This document shows positions 1 to 8,349 of a DNA stretch of 64,000 nt, one piece after another; within the stretch, counting starts at the first letter, position 1, and each line of letters begins with the position of its first letter. Source of the DNA: Prevotella micans DSM 21469 = JCM 16134 (GTDB taxonomy: Bacteria; Bacteroidota; Bacteroidia; Bacteroidales; Bacteroidaceae); assembly GCF_000614105.1 (NCBI RefSeq), contig NZ_BAKH01000004.1:1-64000 (forward strand). The letters are read 5' to 3'. The position numbers were made by a program, and so were the translations under genes. The notes under the pieces are model-generated. The model ran no database searches and was not told the DNA's origin. It saw only the letters and a list, made by a program, of their open reading frames with translations.

Positions 1-96
1 CCCGTGTCTGTCCGCACCCGGACGATAGGACGAAATATTGTTATGCGGTCGGTAGACCGAGTTGGCATGGAGGCGGACAGACACGGGGTCTGTCCC
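1..96. repeat. Intergenic inverted repeat at window start
   Basis: Bases 1-15 (cccgtgtctgtccgc) are the exact reverse complement of 73-87. A second, nested hairpin pairs 75-82 with 88-95 around a 5-base loop. No protein-coding gene is convincing in bases 1-328. The short open frame across this stretch has no recognisable features. A smaller hairpin at 262-267/272-277 follows. The arrangement resembles an interspersed palindromic intergenic element, but with only one copy in view this is inference. Confidence 0.55.
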
Positions 97-328
97 TACA
101 TGCGGCTAACGCCCGAATTGGCATCCATTGTTTATTACCCATTGACTCCTCGGAGGCTTAAGCAGATTCTTAAACTGAACCCACGTAGTTGTGGTTTTGA
201 TAGTGGGTTTTCGCCCCTGTACTCTGCATCGAACATAAAAAATGAATTATGTTACTACCGTTTCAGTCTATACTGAACGGGGTTTAAAGAATGCACTGTA
301 CACTGGGTAATTGATATAAGATTATGGA

Positions 329-1429
329 TTATTCGTGGAAACGGTTAAGAGAATCGATTACGGCCGTGGTTTCTTCGTCGGTCATAGCAGGATGGCAGGG
401 TAGAGATAGTTCTTGATTGTGGATTTTTTCGGTTATTGGTAACGAAATGTTGTTCCATTCGGCGTAGGCTTGCTGACGATGAGGAGGAATGGGGTAGTGG
501 ATGAGTGTGCCAATTCCGTGGGTTTGAAGATGTTGTTGCAAACTGTTGCGATGTGGACACAGGATTGGAAAGATGTGGTTTACGTTATCGCGTCCGACGG
601 CCTGGGGTAGTATTATGCATCGATTCTTTATTTCTTCGACGAATCGTTGGGCAATTCGTTTCCGGTGAAGATTGTCGCGGTCAAGATATTTTAGTTTAAT
701 ACTCAGAACGGCGGCCTGTAATTCGTCCATCCTGCTGTTCATTCCTTTCAATGGGAATACGTATTTGCGCGATGACCCGTAGTTGGCGAGCGTTCTGATA
801 ATTTGTGCGAGTTGTTCGTTATTTGTTGTTATCGCTCCTGCGTCGCCCAGTGCGCCAAGGTTCTTTCCCGGGTAAAAACTGTGGGCAGCGGCATCGCCCA
901 GTGAGCCGGTGCGTTTGCCTTCAAAAGTGCATCCATGGGCTTGTGCATTGTCTTCGATGAGCCTGATTTTGTGTTTTTGACAAAGACGTGCAATGTTTGT
1001 AGTGTGGGCACAGCGACCGTAGAGGTGTACGATGAGTATTGCTCGGGTTCGAGCGGTTATGTGGGATTCGATTAGACGGTTGTCTATTTGTAGGGTGTCG
1101 ATGTCGGGTTCTACGAGCACGGGGATGAGATTGTTTTCGCTTATTGCCAAAATGGAGGCGATATAGGTGTTGGCGGGTACTATTACTTCATCGCCTGGGC
1201 GCATTATTCCCATTTCGATATAGGCTCGGAAAATTAACCTCAGGGCATCGAGTCCGTTTGCGCACGACACACAATGAGAGGTGCCGATGTAGTTGGCGTA
1301 TTCCTTTTCGAACCGGGCCACGCTTTCGCCTTGCAAATACCATCCGGAAGCCACGGTTTGGGCCACGGCTTGCTGGATTTCGTCGAGATGCATCGCCGTG
1401 ATGCGTTTTAGGGGAAGATAGTCAATCAT
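329..1429 (-). CDS. fdtB: DegT/DnrJ/EryC1/StrS sugar aminotransferase (FdtB/QdtB-like)
   Basis: PLP-dependent aminotransferase expected to put the amino group on a dTDP-3-keto-6-deoxyhexose in cytoplasmic nucleotide-sugar synthesis. The 366-residue protein has the family fold throughout. IEDNAQAHG lies at about residues 158-166. The Schiff-base lysine is in HSFYPGKNLGALGD, near residue 189. The start at 1429 is chosen because its ATG overlaps the upstream stop as ATGA; an in-frame ATG at 1456 would intrude into the neighbour. It is the last gene of the run, next to an FdtA-like isomerase and downstream of rmlB, which fits a dTDP-3-amino-3,6-dideoxyhexose pathway. The exact sugar (Fuc3N or Qui3N type) cannot be told from sequence. 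Confidence 0.88.
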   Translation of the reverse strand: MIDYLPLKRITAMHLDEIQQAVAQTVASGWYLQGESVARFEKEYANYIGTSHCVSCANGLDALRLIFRAYIEMGIMRPGDEVIVPANTYIASILAISENNLIPVLVEPDIDTLQIDNRLIESHITARTRAILIVHLYGRCAHTTNIARLCQKHKIRLIEDNAQAHGCTFEGKRTGSLGDAAAHSFYPGKNLGALGDAGAITTNNEQLAQIIRTLANYGSSRKYVFPLKGMNSRMDELQAAVLSIKLKYLDRDNLHRKRIAQRFVEEIKNRCIILPQAVGRDNVNHIFPILCPHRNSLQQHLQTHGIGTLIHYPIPPHRQQAYAEWNNISLPITEKIHNQELSLPCHPAMTDEETTAVIDSLNRFHE

Positions 1430-2367
1430 AATATCCATTCGTAAGTGTCGTAGCAAACGCCTCGGCCGCCGAACCCTTCTTTCTGGAAAATGAGCTGGGT
1501 GTTTAGGTCGTGGCCGTCGCCTTCGGACGATTTGCCGAAGTCAAAATATTCAACGTCTTTATATTCTTCAGTAAGCAAATGGTGGAACAATAGGTCGAGG
1601 GCGCCTTGGACTTTTCCTACTGGCGAAGCTGAAATATATTGCGTATGAACCACACGCGGAGTTTCGTATATCACGGTTCCTCCAAGCACTGTTCCGCTTG
1701 GATTTTCAACTTGAAAGAGACGTATTGCTTCTGGGAATCGCGATTTTAAGAGTACTATTTCATCGAGTGTGTGAACGGGGCGAACATGATATTTATTTTC
1801 GAGATTTTGAGTGAGAATCTTCCAAAAAGATTCGAAGCTAGTGGCTTCGCGCACCTTTAGGGCTTCGCGTTGAGCTTTTCGGATTCCGCTTTTGCGACTT
1901 TCTGTGAACGGTAGGCGATGGGTAGGACAAATTGTCGACGAAATGTGGCGGGCGATTAAATGGGCGTTGCAGATGGTGCTGATTGCATAAAGGTCTTCTT
2001 CGGCAGGCAGGAGGTGGTATATCCACGGCGTGGGCTTGTATATCAACCTCCTGATTCCTTCGGCTCGGAGATAGTTGTTTATTTCTTTGAATATTTGACA
2101 CACGTCGGCAGTTGTTGCCTTGTTGTCGGTTATGAGTCCGCCGTAGGTTAATCCTTGATGAGAATATAGCGTTTGACCGTCGATGTTGGCGGGCAGTAGG
2201 GCGTGTATTCGTCCGTTGCGCATGACAATGAGTGAGTTGTCGCGAAATCGTTGAGCATGATAGTCCATATAATCCCGCTGGAAGAGGAACGAGCTCTGCC
2301 GTGCACGGGCGGCAAACTTGTTCCATTGCGCCTTGTGAATGGCGGTATATCTGAATACCTCTAACAT
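1426..2367 (-). CDS. FemAB-like GNAT acyltransferase
   Basis: A 313-residue protein of the FemAB-like GNAT family (Acetyltransf_6 type). Recognisable parts are the N-terminal stretch with FLFQRDYMDYH and a C-terminal half with LGGTVIYE, followed by a QGALDLLFHHLL helix and YFDFGKSSEGDG. The ATG at 2367 shares one base with the previous stop (TAATG). Upstream in-frame starts would lie inside that gene. It sits between the ketoisomerase and aminotransferase genes, so a role in N-acylating the amino sugar or decorating the glycan is plausible. No hexapeptide-repeat acetyltransferase of the FdtC type is present, and this gene may fill that role; that is inference. Confidence 0.75.
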   Translation of the reverse strand: MLEVFRYTAIHKAQWNKFAARARQSSFLFQRDYMDYHAQRFRDNSLIVMRNGRIHALLPANIDGQTLYSHQGLTYGGLITDNKATTADVCQIFKEINNYLRAEGIRRLIYKPTPWIYHLLPAEEDLYAISTICNAHLIARHISSTICPTHRLPFTESRKSGIRKAQREALKVREATSFESFWKILTQNLENKYHVRPVHTLDEIVLLKSRFPEAIRLFQVENPSGTVLGGTVIYETPRVVHTQYISASPVGKVQGALDLLFHHLLTEEYKDVEYFDFGKSSEGDGHDLNTQLIFQKEGFGGRGVCYDTYEWIL

Positions 2368-2786
2368 TATTCTTTCGCTTTGATGAAGGCTATAAAGTCG
2401 TCGTAGTCTCGGATATAATCTTCCTCCGAGAATGGGTCTTCGGCAATGACCAGGCAAAGGGCTCCCGATGAAAAATCGTCGAGTGTTCGCCACACGTTTG
2501 TGTTTATGAGCAGTCCTTGATAGGGATGGTTCAGGAAGAAGGTTCGTTTTTCGTAACCGTTGTCGAGCGTAACATTAAATGAGCCGCTAGCCGCAACAAG
2601 AAGCTCTCGACAGTGCTTGTGTGCATGTCCACCGCGATTTTTCCCGCCGGGAACGTCATAAACCCAGTAGACACGCGAGATATTGAAAGGAATATCTTTC
2701 ATCTGTTCTACAACGGTGAGGTTTCCGCGACGGTCAATTTCTTTATGCAGGTCGATTATCCTGCCTGATTCGTTGATGTTGCTCAT
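2367..2786 (-). CDS. fdtA: dTDP-4-keto-6-deoxyglucose 3,4-ketoisomerase (FdtA/QdtA-like cupin)
   Basis: A 139-residue WxcM-like cupin that would isomerise the product of RmlB to a 3-keto sugar, the substrate of the adjacent aminotransferase. Visible family motifs are VYWVYDVPGG, then NRGGHAHKHCRELLVAASG (metal-independent cupin histidines), and NTNVWRTLDDFSSGALCLV. The length matches the family. It starts 12 bases after purT ends and overlaps the next gene by one base, so the three sugar genes are probably cotranscribed. Whether the product is the galacto or gluco isomer decides FdtA versus QdtA and is not resolvable here. Confidence 0.88.
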   Translation of the reverse strand: MSNINESGRIIDLHKEIDRRGNLTVVEQMKDIPFNISRVYWVYDVPGGKNRGGHAHKHCRELLVAASGSFNVTLDNGYEKRTFFLNHPYQGLLINTNVWRTLDDFSSGALCLVIAEDPFSEEDYIRDYDDFIAFIKAKE

Positions 2787-2798
2787 TTTATTGTTCGT

Positions 2799-3979
2799 TC
2801 ATTTGTCCATGTATGGACTTGTTCCTAGAACTGTTGCTGCCGCGCGCTTCGTTTTTTCACGAAGCTGGAGGATGTCAGCGTCAAGACTATCGTAGCATAG
2901 TGCAATGCCCATGCGACGCCCCACATGCGCAGTGGTTTTCCCAAATATGCGCAGTCGTGTGCGTTCCATGTTGCATGCGTCGTCGAGGTTATATTCGAGA
3001 GGCGTTCTTGATTCTTTGGGCGAGAGAATAACTGCTGAGCATCCGCTATGCTCGAGAGTTATTTCGGGGATAGACAAACCGAGAATGGCACGCAGGTGAA
3101 GCTCGAACTCATTGAGATTGGTTGTGTGCGCGAGCGTTACCATGCCTGTGTCGTGCGGACGGGGTGACAGTTCGGAGAAAATCACCTCGTTCTTCTTGGT
3201 GAGGAAGAACTCAACACCCCACAGTCCGCAACCAGTGAGAGCGGTAGTTACTTCGCGGGCAATATGCTCAGCTTGTTCGAGGGCTTCACGGCCAATACTG
3301 AATGGTTGCCAACTTTCACGATAATCGCCGCCTTTCTGAATGTGCCTATGGGTGGGCAGAAAAGCGTATGACCGTTATTTTGAGTGACCGTTAATAGAGT
3401 GAACTCACTCTCGAAATCTATGAACTCTTCGATTATTACTTCTTTCAGGTCGCCCCGACTATCTTCCATTGCCTCTCTATAGGCTTCAGACAGTTCGTCG
3501 TGGTTGTATACGTAGCTTTGTCCGTGGCCCGACGAACTCATCAGCGGTTTCACAACACATGGATAACCTATCTCTTCCGCGGCTTGTTCGAATTCATCGA
3601 ATGTTCTTGCGTAGAAATATTTTGCAGTACGCAAGCCAAGTTCTTTTGATGCAAGGTCGCGAATAGCGCGGCGGTTCATGGTGTAATTCACTGCGCGCGC
3701 TGATGGGACCACCTGTATACCTCGTTCCTCGTAATGGAAGAGGTATTCGGTTCGTATGGCCTCTATTTCCGGGACAATTATGTCGGGTTGGTACTTGTTT
3801 ATAACGAAATCGAGCTTGTCGCCGTCTAGCATGTTGAACACTTCTTGCTTGTCGGAAACCTGCATGGCAGGAGCGTTATTATAATGGTCGCAGGCAATGA
3901 CATAGAGTCCTGCCCGCTTGGCGGCAATAACGAATTCCTTGCCCAGTTCGCCCGATCCTAATAGTAGAATCTTTTTCAT
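2799..3979 (-). CDS. purT: Formate-dependent GAR transformylase PurT, broken by a -1 frameshift
   Basis: PurT makes formylglycinamide ribonucleotide from GAR, formate and ATP in purine synthesis. The N-terminal part ([19 protein letters not shown]-grasp core to LFCPPIG) runs from 3979 to about 3345. The frame is then lost and ends in unrelated residues at 3248. The next frame continues without a break: [15 protein letters not shown], then [25 protein letters not shown], ending YMDK at 2799. One base is missing near 3344-3346, where ATAGGCAC is expected to be ATAGGnCAC. With it restored the protein is of normal length (about 393 residues). Both halves are well conserved, which favours a sequencing deletion over decay. 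Confidence 0.9.
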
Positions 3980-3984
3980 AGTGC

Positions 3985-4022
3985 CGAAAAAAGAGAAGCC
4001 CGAAGAATTGTTTTTTCGGGCC
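3985..4022 (-). terminator. Terminator-like hairpin between rmlB and purT
   Basis: On the minus strand, GCCCGAA (4015-4021) pairs with TTCGGGC (3998-4004) around a 10-base loop and is followed by a T-rich run (TTCTCTTTTTT). It lies 16 bases past the rmlB stop and just before purT, so it may attenuate rather than fully end the transcript. No TAnnTTTG element is visible between it and purT. Confidence 0.6.
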
Positions 4023-4036
4023 TCGCTATTGTTGTT

Positions 4037-5188
4037 TTATCGGTTGCTGTACATCATTTCGTAGTACTTCTGATAGTCTCCGCTTGTAACCTCTTCTATC
4101 CATTTTTGATTGTCGAGGTTCCATTTGATCGTTTTTACGATACCGTCGGCAAACTTCGTTTCGGGGAACCATCCCAGCTCATTCTTAATCTTTGTCGGGT
4201 CGATGGCATAACGCTGGTCGTGACCAAGACGATCGGCTACGTGAGTGATTAGATCGTTGTTTATCCAACTGATGTCAATGTCTCCATTGGCATCGGTCTC
4301 CTGTTTTTTTAGTAGTTTGCGTAGATCTTTGTTGGCCTCCATCATGTCGTGAATGGTTTTGATAGTGAGCTTCACGATGTCGATATTTTTCATTTCGTTG
4401 TGGCCGCCCACATTATATATTTCGCCCTCGCGACCGTCTCTCACAACCATATCGATGGCTTTGCAGTGGTCTTCCACGTATAGCCAATCGCGCACGTTGA
4501 GTCCTTCGCCGTAAACCGGAAGTTGTTTACCTTCGAGGATGTTGTTAATGATTAGTGGGATGAGCTTCTCCGGGAAATGATATGGGCCGTAGTTGTTCGA
4601 GCAGCGGGTGATGCTCACTGGCATGTGATAGGTGTCGCGGTAGGCCATCACGAATATGTCGGCGCTGGTTTTACTGGCCGAATATGGACTGTGAGGTGCG
4701 AGAGGGGTTTCTTCTGTGAAGAATCCGTCGGGACCGTCGAGCGAACCGTAGACTTCGTCGGTCGACACCTGATGATAGCGTTTGCCGACTTTCCAGGTTG
4801 GATAACCCTTTTCGTCCTTTCCGTTTACCCATGCATGGCGGGCGGCGTCAAGGATATTCTGCGTTCCGAGAATATTCACGCTAAGGAAAAGTTGAGGGTC
4901 TTCAATGGAGCGGTCTACATGACTTTCGGCGGCGAAATTCACAACGTAGTCGATTCCGTAGTCTTCAAACAGCCTGTCGAGCAGTCCGCGGTCGCGAATA
5001 TCACCTTTAACGAACACGCAACGTTTGTCGTCGATATCATCTTTGATGGTGCCCAGGTTTCCGGCATAGGTGAGTGAATCGAGAATAATAACTTTGATGT
5101 CCTCATTTACATACTTTTTGTGAAGTAGATACTTGATGAAATTTGCGCCGATGAATCCGGCAGCTCCTGTAACTAAATAAGTTTTCAT
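4037..5188 (-). CDS. rmlB: dTDP-glucose 4,6-dehydratase
   Basis: Short-chain-dehydrogenase-type enzyme converting dTDP-glucose to dTDP-4-keto-6-deoxyglucose, the precursor for the amino-sugar genes downstream. In 383 residues it shows the NAD-binding TGAAGFIGAN (7-16), the catalytic STDEVYG (142-148, with the Asp-Glu pair) and YSASK (169-173, Tyr and Lys). The start ATG overlaps the stop of the preceding kinase-like gene as ATGA. No rmlA, rmlC or rmlD is in the window, so the dTDP-glucose supply must be encoded elsewhere. It is followed by a weak terminator-like hairpin. Confidence 0.95.
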   Translation of the reverse strand: MKTYLVTGAAGFIGANFIKYLLHKKYVNEDIKVIILDSLTYAGNLGTIKDDIDDKRCVFVKGDIRDRGLLDRLFEDYGIDYVVNFAAESHVDRSIEDPQLFLSVNILGTQNILDAARHAWVNGKDEKGYPTWKVGKRYHQVSTDEVYGSLDGPDGFFTEETPLAPHSPYSASKTSADIFVMAYRDTYHMPVSITRCSNNYGPYHFPEKLIPLIINNILEGKQLPVYGEGLNVRDWLYVEDHCKAIDMVVRDGREGEIYNVGGHNEMKNIDIVKLTIKTIHDMMEANKDLRKLLKKQETDANGDIDISWINNDLITHVADRLGHDQRYAIDPTKIKNELGWFPETKFADGIVKTIKWNLDNQKWIEEVTSGDYQKYYEMMYSNR

Positions 5189-5826
5189 ATCGATATGTTT
5201 GTTGTTTGATTTTCTGTTTTCATTCTTACGAAAGCGGTAATGAATTCTTTCGTTTTCTCTAGTCCTAACTGACTGGAGTCAATGCAGAGGTCGTAGTTTT
5301 CAGCGTTTCCCCAGGTTTTCCCCGTGTAGTAGTTATAGAATTTCGCGCGCTCGCTCTCTTTGTTCACTATGAACTTACGAGCCGTTTCTCGGTTGCATTC
5401 CAACCGTTTGGCAACGTTATCGATGCGAAATTCCATATTGGCTGTTATGAAGATATTTATTGCTTCCTCGTCGCGCAGTACATAGTCGGCTGTTCTGCCC
5501 ACAAACACGCAACGCTTATTTTCTCGGGCGGCTTGCCTGATGGCGTCGCTCTGGAATTGATATAAGCTTTCCTGTGAAAAAGTGCTCTGATAAAAATTGT
5601 TGGCGGACATAAGTGGTAGCTGCATGTGGAATACGTTTTTGAGGAATCCTTTTTGTTCGTCGTTCTGTTCGAAGAATTTTTCGGAGAAACCGCTCTCTTT
5701 TGCTGCGAGATTGAGAATTTCTCGGTCGTAGAGTCGACAGTCGAACTCCTCGGCTAGCATACTGGCAATGATGTGTCCGCCGCTTCCAATTTGTCGTCCG
5801 ATGTTCAGGATTAGTTTGTCGTTCAT
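5185..5826 (-). CDS. Cytidylate-kinase-like P-loop protein
   Basis: A 213-residue protein of the cytidylate kinase-like family (Cytidylate_kin2). Its P-loop region is the variant NIGRQIGSGGHIIA at about residues 8-21, followed by DREIL and a VFVGRTADYVL strand. This is distinct from the canonical Cmk encoded at 59661-60364, so it probably has another substrate or a regulatory role. It is stop-start coupled (ATGA) to rmlB and lies 8 bases after the MATE gene, which suggests cotranscription. The physiological substrate is unknown. Confidence 0.75.
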   Translation of the reverse strand: MNDKLILNIGRQIGSGGHIIASMLAEEFDCRLYDREILNLAAKESGFSEKFFEQNDEQKGFLKNVFHMQLPLMSANNFYQSTFSQESLYQFQSDAIRQAARENKRCVFVGRTADYVLRDEEAINIFITANMEFRIDNVAKRLECNRETARKFIVNKESERAKFYNYYTGKTWGNAENYDLCIDSSQLGLEKTKEFITAFVRMKTENQTTNISI

Positions 5827-5834
5827 AATGGTGT

Positions 5835-7211
5835 TTATTTTTTTGAATTGGTTTTATACATGGGTTCTTCCTGCTTGATTCGACGCATGTACACGACCAT
5901 AATTACCGCGGCCACTGTGGAAGCCATTACATCGCTGGTTGGAATAGATGCCCATACGCCGTTGAGTTCGAAGAATCGGGGTAGAACGATAAGCAGTGGA
6001 ATGAGAAATAGCAGCTGGCGCGACAACGAGAGGAATATGCTTATTCGCACTTTGCCGATGCATTGAAAGAAGTTTGTAACAACCATTTGGTAGCCTATGA
6101 TGGGATAAACCATCATATAGATTTTCATAGCTTTGGTTGATTGCTCAATCAGTCTTGCATCTTTTGTGAAAAGCCTTGCGCAAGTTTCTGGAATGAGGTG
6201 TGAAATGAGCCATGCGCTAATCATTATGCACGTTGCGACGAAGATGGAATATTTTACTACGCGCATCATACGGTTGGTTTGCTGTGCACCGTAGTTGTAG
6301 CTTGCTATGGGCTGCATGCCTTGGTTCAAACCGATAACAAACAGGATGAAAATCATTGCTATGCTATTTGCTATTCCGAATGCTCCCACGGCCATATCGC
6401 CACCATAGCTAACCAGCTGGTTATTGATGAAAATGATTACCACGCACGCACAAGCGTTCATCAGGAATGGCGAAACGCCGATGCCTACAATGTTCTTTAC
6501 TAAATGAGCCTTGAGTTTATAGATTCCTCGTTTCAGATGTAGAAGCTGCCGTTGGTCGGCAAAAAGTTTCATTTGCCAGCACAGGGCCATGATTTGTGAA
6601 AGAACGGTTGCGGCGGCTCCTCCGCGGATTCCCCAGCCGAGCCACCAGATAAAAACGATATCGAGCAGAATATTCATCACCACCGTGAAAATGGTGGCAG
6701 TCATTGCGTGCCATGGCTTCGATGCAGCTCGCAGTACGGCGTTCATACCGAAATACATGTGCGAGAAAACGTTCCCGACCAGTATTATTTCCATGAAACT
6801 CCGGGCATAGGGCAACGTTGCGTCGCTGGCACCGAAGAAGCGCAGAATTGGATCGAGAAATAGGAGGCATATCGCACCGAACGCGATGCCTATGATAATA
6901 TTCAGTGTGATGGTGTTTCCCAGGATATGTTCGGCCGATTGATAATCTTTCTGTCCCAGTTTCACGCTTATTGTTGTAGATGCTCCCACGCCGATGGCTG
7001 CTCCGAAGGCGGTTGCTAGATTCATGAATGGGAAGGTTATGGCTAATCCCGAGATGGCGAGGGGGCCTACGATATTGCCGATGAAGATTCTGTCGATAAT
7101 ATTATATAGTGAAGCGGCGGTCATTGCAACAATAGCCGGCATGGCATATTGTGCTAGCAATTTGCCTATGGGTTTGGTGCCGAGTTCTAATGTTGCTTTT
7201 TTATTATCCAT
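5835..7211 (-). CDS. MATE-family efflux transporter
   Basis: A 458-residue inner-membrane protein with about twelve hydrophobic segments and the duplicated six-helix organisation of MATE transporters. Family signatures include NIIDRIFIGNIVGPLAISGLA near residue 37, and in the second half NQGMQPIASYNYGA. It is expected to exchange cations for drugs or metabolites; the substrate is not predictable. It is first in the minus-strand run, and a TAnnTTTG element lies 26 bases upstream of its ATG. Confidence 0.9.
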   Translation of the reverse strand: MDNKKATLELGTKPIGKLLAQYAMPAIVAMTAASLYNIIDRIFIGNIVGPLAISGLAITFPFMNLATAFGAAIGVGASTTISVKLGQKDYQSAEHILGNTITLNIIIGIAFGAICLLFLDPILRFFGASDATLPYARSFMEIILVGNVFSHMYFGMNAVLRAASKPWHAMTATIFTVVMNILLDIVFIWWLGWGIRGGAAATVLSQIMALCWQMKLFADQRQLLHLKRGIYKLKAHLVKNIVGIGVSPFLMNACACVVIIFINNQLVSYGGDMAVGAFGIANSIAMIFILFVIGLNQGMQPIASYNYGAQQTNRMMRVVKYSIFVATCIMISAWLISHLIPETCARLFTKDARLIEQSTKAMKIYMMVYPIIGYQMVVTNFFQCIGKVRISIFLSLSRQLLFLIPLLIVLPRFFELNGVWASIPTSDVMASTVAAVIMVVYMRRIKQEEPMYKTNSKK

Positions 7212-7236
7212 CTCTGTTCTTTCGGATTATGTTTGG

Positions 7237-7244
7237 CAAAAGTA
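7237..7244 (-). promoter_or_regulatory. -7 element of MATE/amino-sugar operon
   Basis: On the minus strand this reads TACTTTTG, an exact match to the Bacteroidota -7 consensus TAnnTTTG, 26 bases before the MATE start. It is the only such match upstream of the minus-strand run from 7211 to 329. Confidence 0.6.
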
Positions 7245-7400
7245 AGTAAATAAGGTGAACTCGGGATAAAGAGACATCGACATATCGGGCAGCTCATTCA
7301 AGGTTGTTGAATACGTTGTTTCAGAATGGGATTTGGTATTGTTCCCAATCTTTATTTTGGTATGTTCAGATTTTTATCTTTAGTAGGCCTACATCTTGCT

Positions 7401-7460
7401 TGTCCTAGGACTAGACCTCATCTAAAGTAGGACCAGATGCTTTCTGTCCTAGGACTAGAC
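7401..7460. repeat. Two direct copies of a palindrome-containing 16-mer
   Basis: tgtcctaggactagac occurs at 7401-7416 and again at 7445-7460, 44 bases apart. Each copy contains the perfect 10-bp palindrome gtcctaggac. They lie in the 270-bp gap between the MATE operon promoter and the end of menB, which otherwise holds nothing gene-like. This could be a regulator binding pair or a fragment of an intergenic repeat family. Confidence 0.5.
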
Positions 7461-7515
7461 GTGACTCTTCCTACGCCCCATTGTAAAGAGGGTTTGTTTT
7501 GGGGCTGAAACAGAG

Positions 7516-8343
7516 CTAAACGAAATGGGGATATTTGTCGAAATCGGGCTTACGTTTTTCCAAGAAAGCTTTGCCACCTTCCTGGGCTTCGTCGAGCGTG
7601 TAGTAGAGCATAGTGGCGTCGCCGGCAAGTTGTTGTATACCGGCCTGTCCGTCAAGTTCGGCATTAAGTCCAGCTTTAATCATTCGTAGTGCTAGTGGCG
7701 AGTGTTCCATCATTCGTTCGGCCCATTCAACACATTCGTTTTCGAGCGTGGAGGGTTCTACAATTCGGTTTACGAGTCCCATTTGCTCGGCTTCTTCAGC
7801 AGAATATTGTCGGCAAAGGAACCATATTTCGCGTGCTTTTTTCTGACCTACGATTCTTGCAAGATAGGATGCGCCGAAACCGGCGTCGAAGGAGCCGACA
7901 CGCGGACCTGTTTGTCCGAAGATGGCATTGGTCGATGCTATTGTGAGGTCGCACATTAGATGCAACACGTGTCCGCCGCCGATTGCGTAGCCGTTTACCA
8001 TTGCAATAACAGGCTTGGGCAGACGGCGAATTTGCATTTGTACTTCGAGAACGTTTAGGCGAGGAACTCCGTCGCCGCCCACATATCCGCCTCGGCCTTT
8101 GACATTCATGTCGCCGCCCGAACAAAAGGCCTTGTCTCCAGCTCCGGTGAGAATAACCACGCGTATATTGGCGGCCTCGTTGCAATGAGCCAACGCCTGC
8201 GACATTTCCCACACAGTGAGAGGCGTGAATGCGTTTCGATAGCGTGGCCTGTTTATGGTGATTTTCGCGATGTGATTGAATTCTTCGAATAGGATTTCCT
8301 TAAAGTTGAATCCTTCGATGGGTTGCCAAGTTCTTGTTTTCAT
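7516..8343 (-). CDS. menB: 1,4-dihydroxy-2-naphthoyl-CoA synthase
   Basis: Crotonase-fold enzyme that cyclises o-succinylbenzoyl-CoA to DHNA-CoA in menaquinone synthesis. At 275 residues it has the family length. It shows the oxyanion-hole strand [10 protein letters not shown], the glycine-rich [20 protein letters not shown], and the MenB-specific [20 protein letters not shown]. It lies 6 bases after menD and is last in the operon. Confidence 0.96.
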   Translation of the reverse strand: MKTRTWQPIEGFNFKEILFEEFNHIAKITINRPRYRNAFTPLTVWEMSQALAHCNEAANIRVVILTGAGDKAFCSGGDMNVKGRGGYVGGDGVPRLNVLEVQMQIRRLPKPVIAMVNGYAIGGGHVLHLMCDLTIASTNAIFGQTGPRVGSFDAGFGASYLARIVGQKKAREIWFLCRQYSAEEAEQMGLVNRIVEPSTLENECVEWAERMMEHSPLALRMIKAGLNAELDGQAGIQQLAGDATMLYYTLDEAQEGGKAFLEKRKPDFDKYPHFV

Positions 8344-8349
8344 TTATGT

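Noticed and set aside
4-276. 90-codon plus-strand frame
   Set aside because: It crosses the inverted repeats and has no domain, signal or neighbour support.
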